64,000 nt of DNA, from the NCBI GenBank assembly GCA_030620095.1, contig JAUTXW010000556.1, forward strand, positions 1,084,001-1,148,000, written 5' to 3'. The position numbers and the translations under genes were made by a program. Of this stretch, positions 62,639-64,000 are shown piece after piece. Positions within the stretch are counted from its first letter, which is position 1. Each line of letters begins with the position of its first letter. Under the pieces are notes generated by a model, which was given only the letters and a program-made list of their open reading frames with translations, did no database searches and was not told the DNA's origin. This stretch comes from Kuschelorhynchus macadamiae (taxonomy: Eukaryota; Arthropoda; Insecta; Coleoptera; Curculionidae).

Positions 62639-64000
62639 CTAGAACAAATATTTTATTAAAGAGGTTGCCTAGTTCTGAGTCTTAATATTAATCACTTAAG
62701 ACTTAGAATGAAATATTTTACAAAGAACCACACAAATCCTATAGAAAAACGACTTCGGTCAAATCCTCTAAAAATGTAGTATATTGGAGTTTGCAATCGT
62801 CTGAGCAAAATTACCATTATTGCGACAAAATCGTTTGAGCGGTTTTCGGGATACAGGGTGTTAACTTTACTTAAATCCCATAAAGATGTATAGGGAAAAT
62901 ATGATGATACAAAATAAACTTTTAAAACATATTTAACGTATAGTTCTTCCCAAAATATTAAAAAGATGTTATATGAGCATAGGTCTGAAAAAACTTACTT
63001 CCGAGATACGGAGCGAATAACGTTTACAATATAACACCCTGTATATTGAGAATAAAGTATCTATGGGCCTTTGATCATATAAAACGTTTTCCTTATTTTG
63101 GAAAGTAGTATACTTACCCCAAATTTATTAAAAATGTTTATTCTGTGCCATATTGTTTTGCTTATGTATTTTATCTGGTGAAAGATTGACGCCCTGCATC
63201 TGCGACAATGGTAACTTTTACTCAGATTGACGCGAACTACAACATCCCAAATTTTTAGGAGATTTGATCAAAGCTACTTTTTCTTTTTCGCTCTTTTATC
63301 CCAAAAAATGCTAACTTTAGCAAAATAAAACCAATTACACTAAAAAATAGGTTTTGCACATATAGTAACTCCCTATTGCCTTCTTCCATTGCTTTTTTAA
63401 AGTGTTAAAGAATAAAAAAATATCTCTTTTTAAGGCAGTGTTTTATTTCCTGGGGCTATCCTGTATAGTCTAAAACGTTTTACATACAACGAGATAAAAG
63501 AAGCGTGGTGTGTTTTACATTTTTTTATATACTCTTTTCACCTTTTATTAAAAAGCAAAACGCTTTTCAATTTTTTTTCGTTTTCAGGGAGCGGTTCCAT
63601 CCTACCCTTTAAAGTGAAAAAAAAGAAATTATATACCAAATAATAAAATAAATTTTCGTGTTTCATCGTTTTTTTAAAAAAGCTAAATGTTTTAGAAAAC
63701 AATTCTTTTTTCGTCTTCAAAGGGCTGTCGCATCCTTTTAGGGCTAACTTGTTTAGTAAAAAAAATCGAAGTGTTTCGGACTTTTTCAAAATATGATGTT
63801 TTATTTTTAATATAATATGTGCATAATCGAAAAAAAATCAAGTATCTATGCCAATGATTTCAATAATTCTTTGATGTTATAACATTTACCCATTTCTACT
63901 CTCAATTTAACTGGTATCAGTTTGAGCCTTCTTAAAATATGAACTTTTTACGTTTTTATATCCCTGAAAAATATCGAAAATCTAAGCCTATGACATCTAA
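62639..64000. other. Non-coding, repeat-rich right edge
   Basis: If the exon at 62481 is real, this is an intron. It holds ACAGGGTGTTAAC at 62855, ACACCCTGTATATTG at 63037 and two related pieces at 63580-63620 and 63705-63750 (TTTTCGT..TTCA.GG..C.GT..CATCC). The 83-residue frame across the latter is not considered a gene. Confidence 0.4.

Noticed and set aside
63538..63789. 83-residue minus-strand frame
   Set aside because: It spans two related repeat pieces and is Lys/Phe-rich as expected from A/T runs.

Overview
This AT-rich window comes from an insect nuclear genome, probably a beetle. The clade is inferred from the mix of host genes (Med29/intersex, folliculin, juvenile hormone epoxide hydrolase) and repeats; no rRNA or organelle marker fixes it. 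All host genes have spliced exons with GT-AG junctions. One junction is a GC-AG intron.

Host genes, left to right: a ZAD-C2H2 zinc-finger gene (minus, 2266-4087, running off the left side of what can be assembled); Med29/intersex (plus, 7541-9594, complete, 4 exons, 184 aa); a PAK1IP1/MAK11-type WD40 protein (plus, 12854-14201, complete, 3 exons, 410 aa); folliculin (minus, 23033-24995, complete, 6 exons, 383 aa); juvenile hormone epoxide hydrolase (minus, 29270-43277, complete, 7 exons, 460 aa, spread over 14 kb by repeat-filled introns); and one terminal coiled-coil exon of an unidentified gene at the right (minus, 62481-62638). These genes serve unrelated jobs: transcription control, Mediator, ribosome biogenesis, nutrient/Rag signalling and hormone breakdown. 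They do not form a functional cluster.

Most of the rest is mobile DNA. The best-preserved element is a near full-length CR1/L2-type non-LTR retrotransposon (minus, about 16148-20800). Its ORF1 has a PHD-like finger, a coiled coil and an SGNH esterase; ORF2 is endonuclease plus reverse transcriptase with a single frameshift. ORF1 ends on a U UUU UUA heptamer directly before its stop codon, and a -1 slip there enters ORF2, which has no upstream AUG of its own. This is the most interesting signal in the window. Other elements are a decayed piggyBac element with TTAA ends (51666-53980), two related solo LTRs in opposite orientation (10357-11133 and 12185-12754), Penelope-like GIY-YIG fragments in inverted order (21.6-22.1 kb), hAT and Harbinger-like non-autonomous elements, a family of long foldback elements (three copies at 25.3-27.35 kb, two in intron 1 of the hydrolase gene), and LINE fragments.

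Tandem structures include a 620-bp duplication (4.3-5.6 kb), a degenerate 235-bp-period array (47.05-48.85 kb), a degenerate array inside the hydrolase gene (29.75-30.44 kb), an exact 31-bp doublet at 57.1 kb and six long (TA)n tracts. From 54 to 64 kb there is almost no coding signal, but many short dispersed copies of a CAGGGTGT-type motif.
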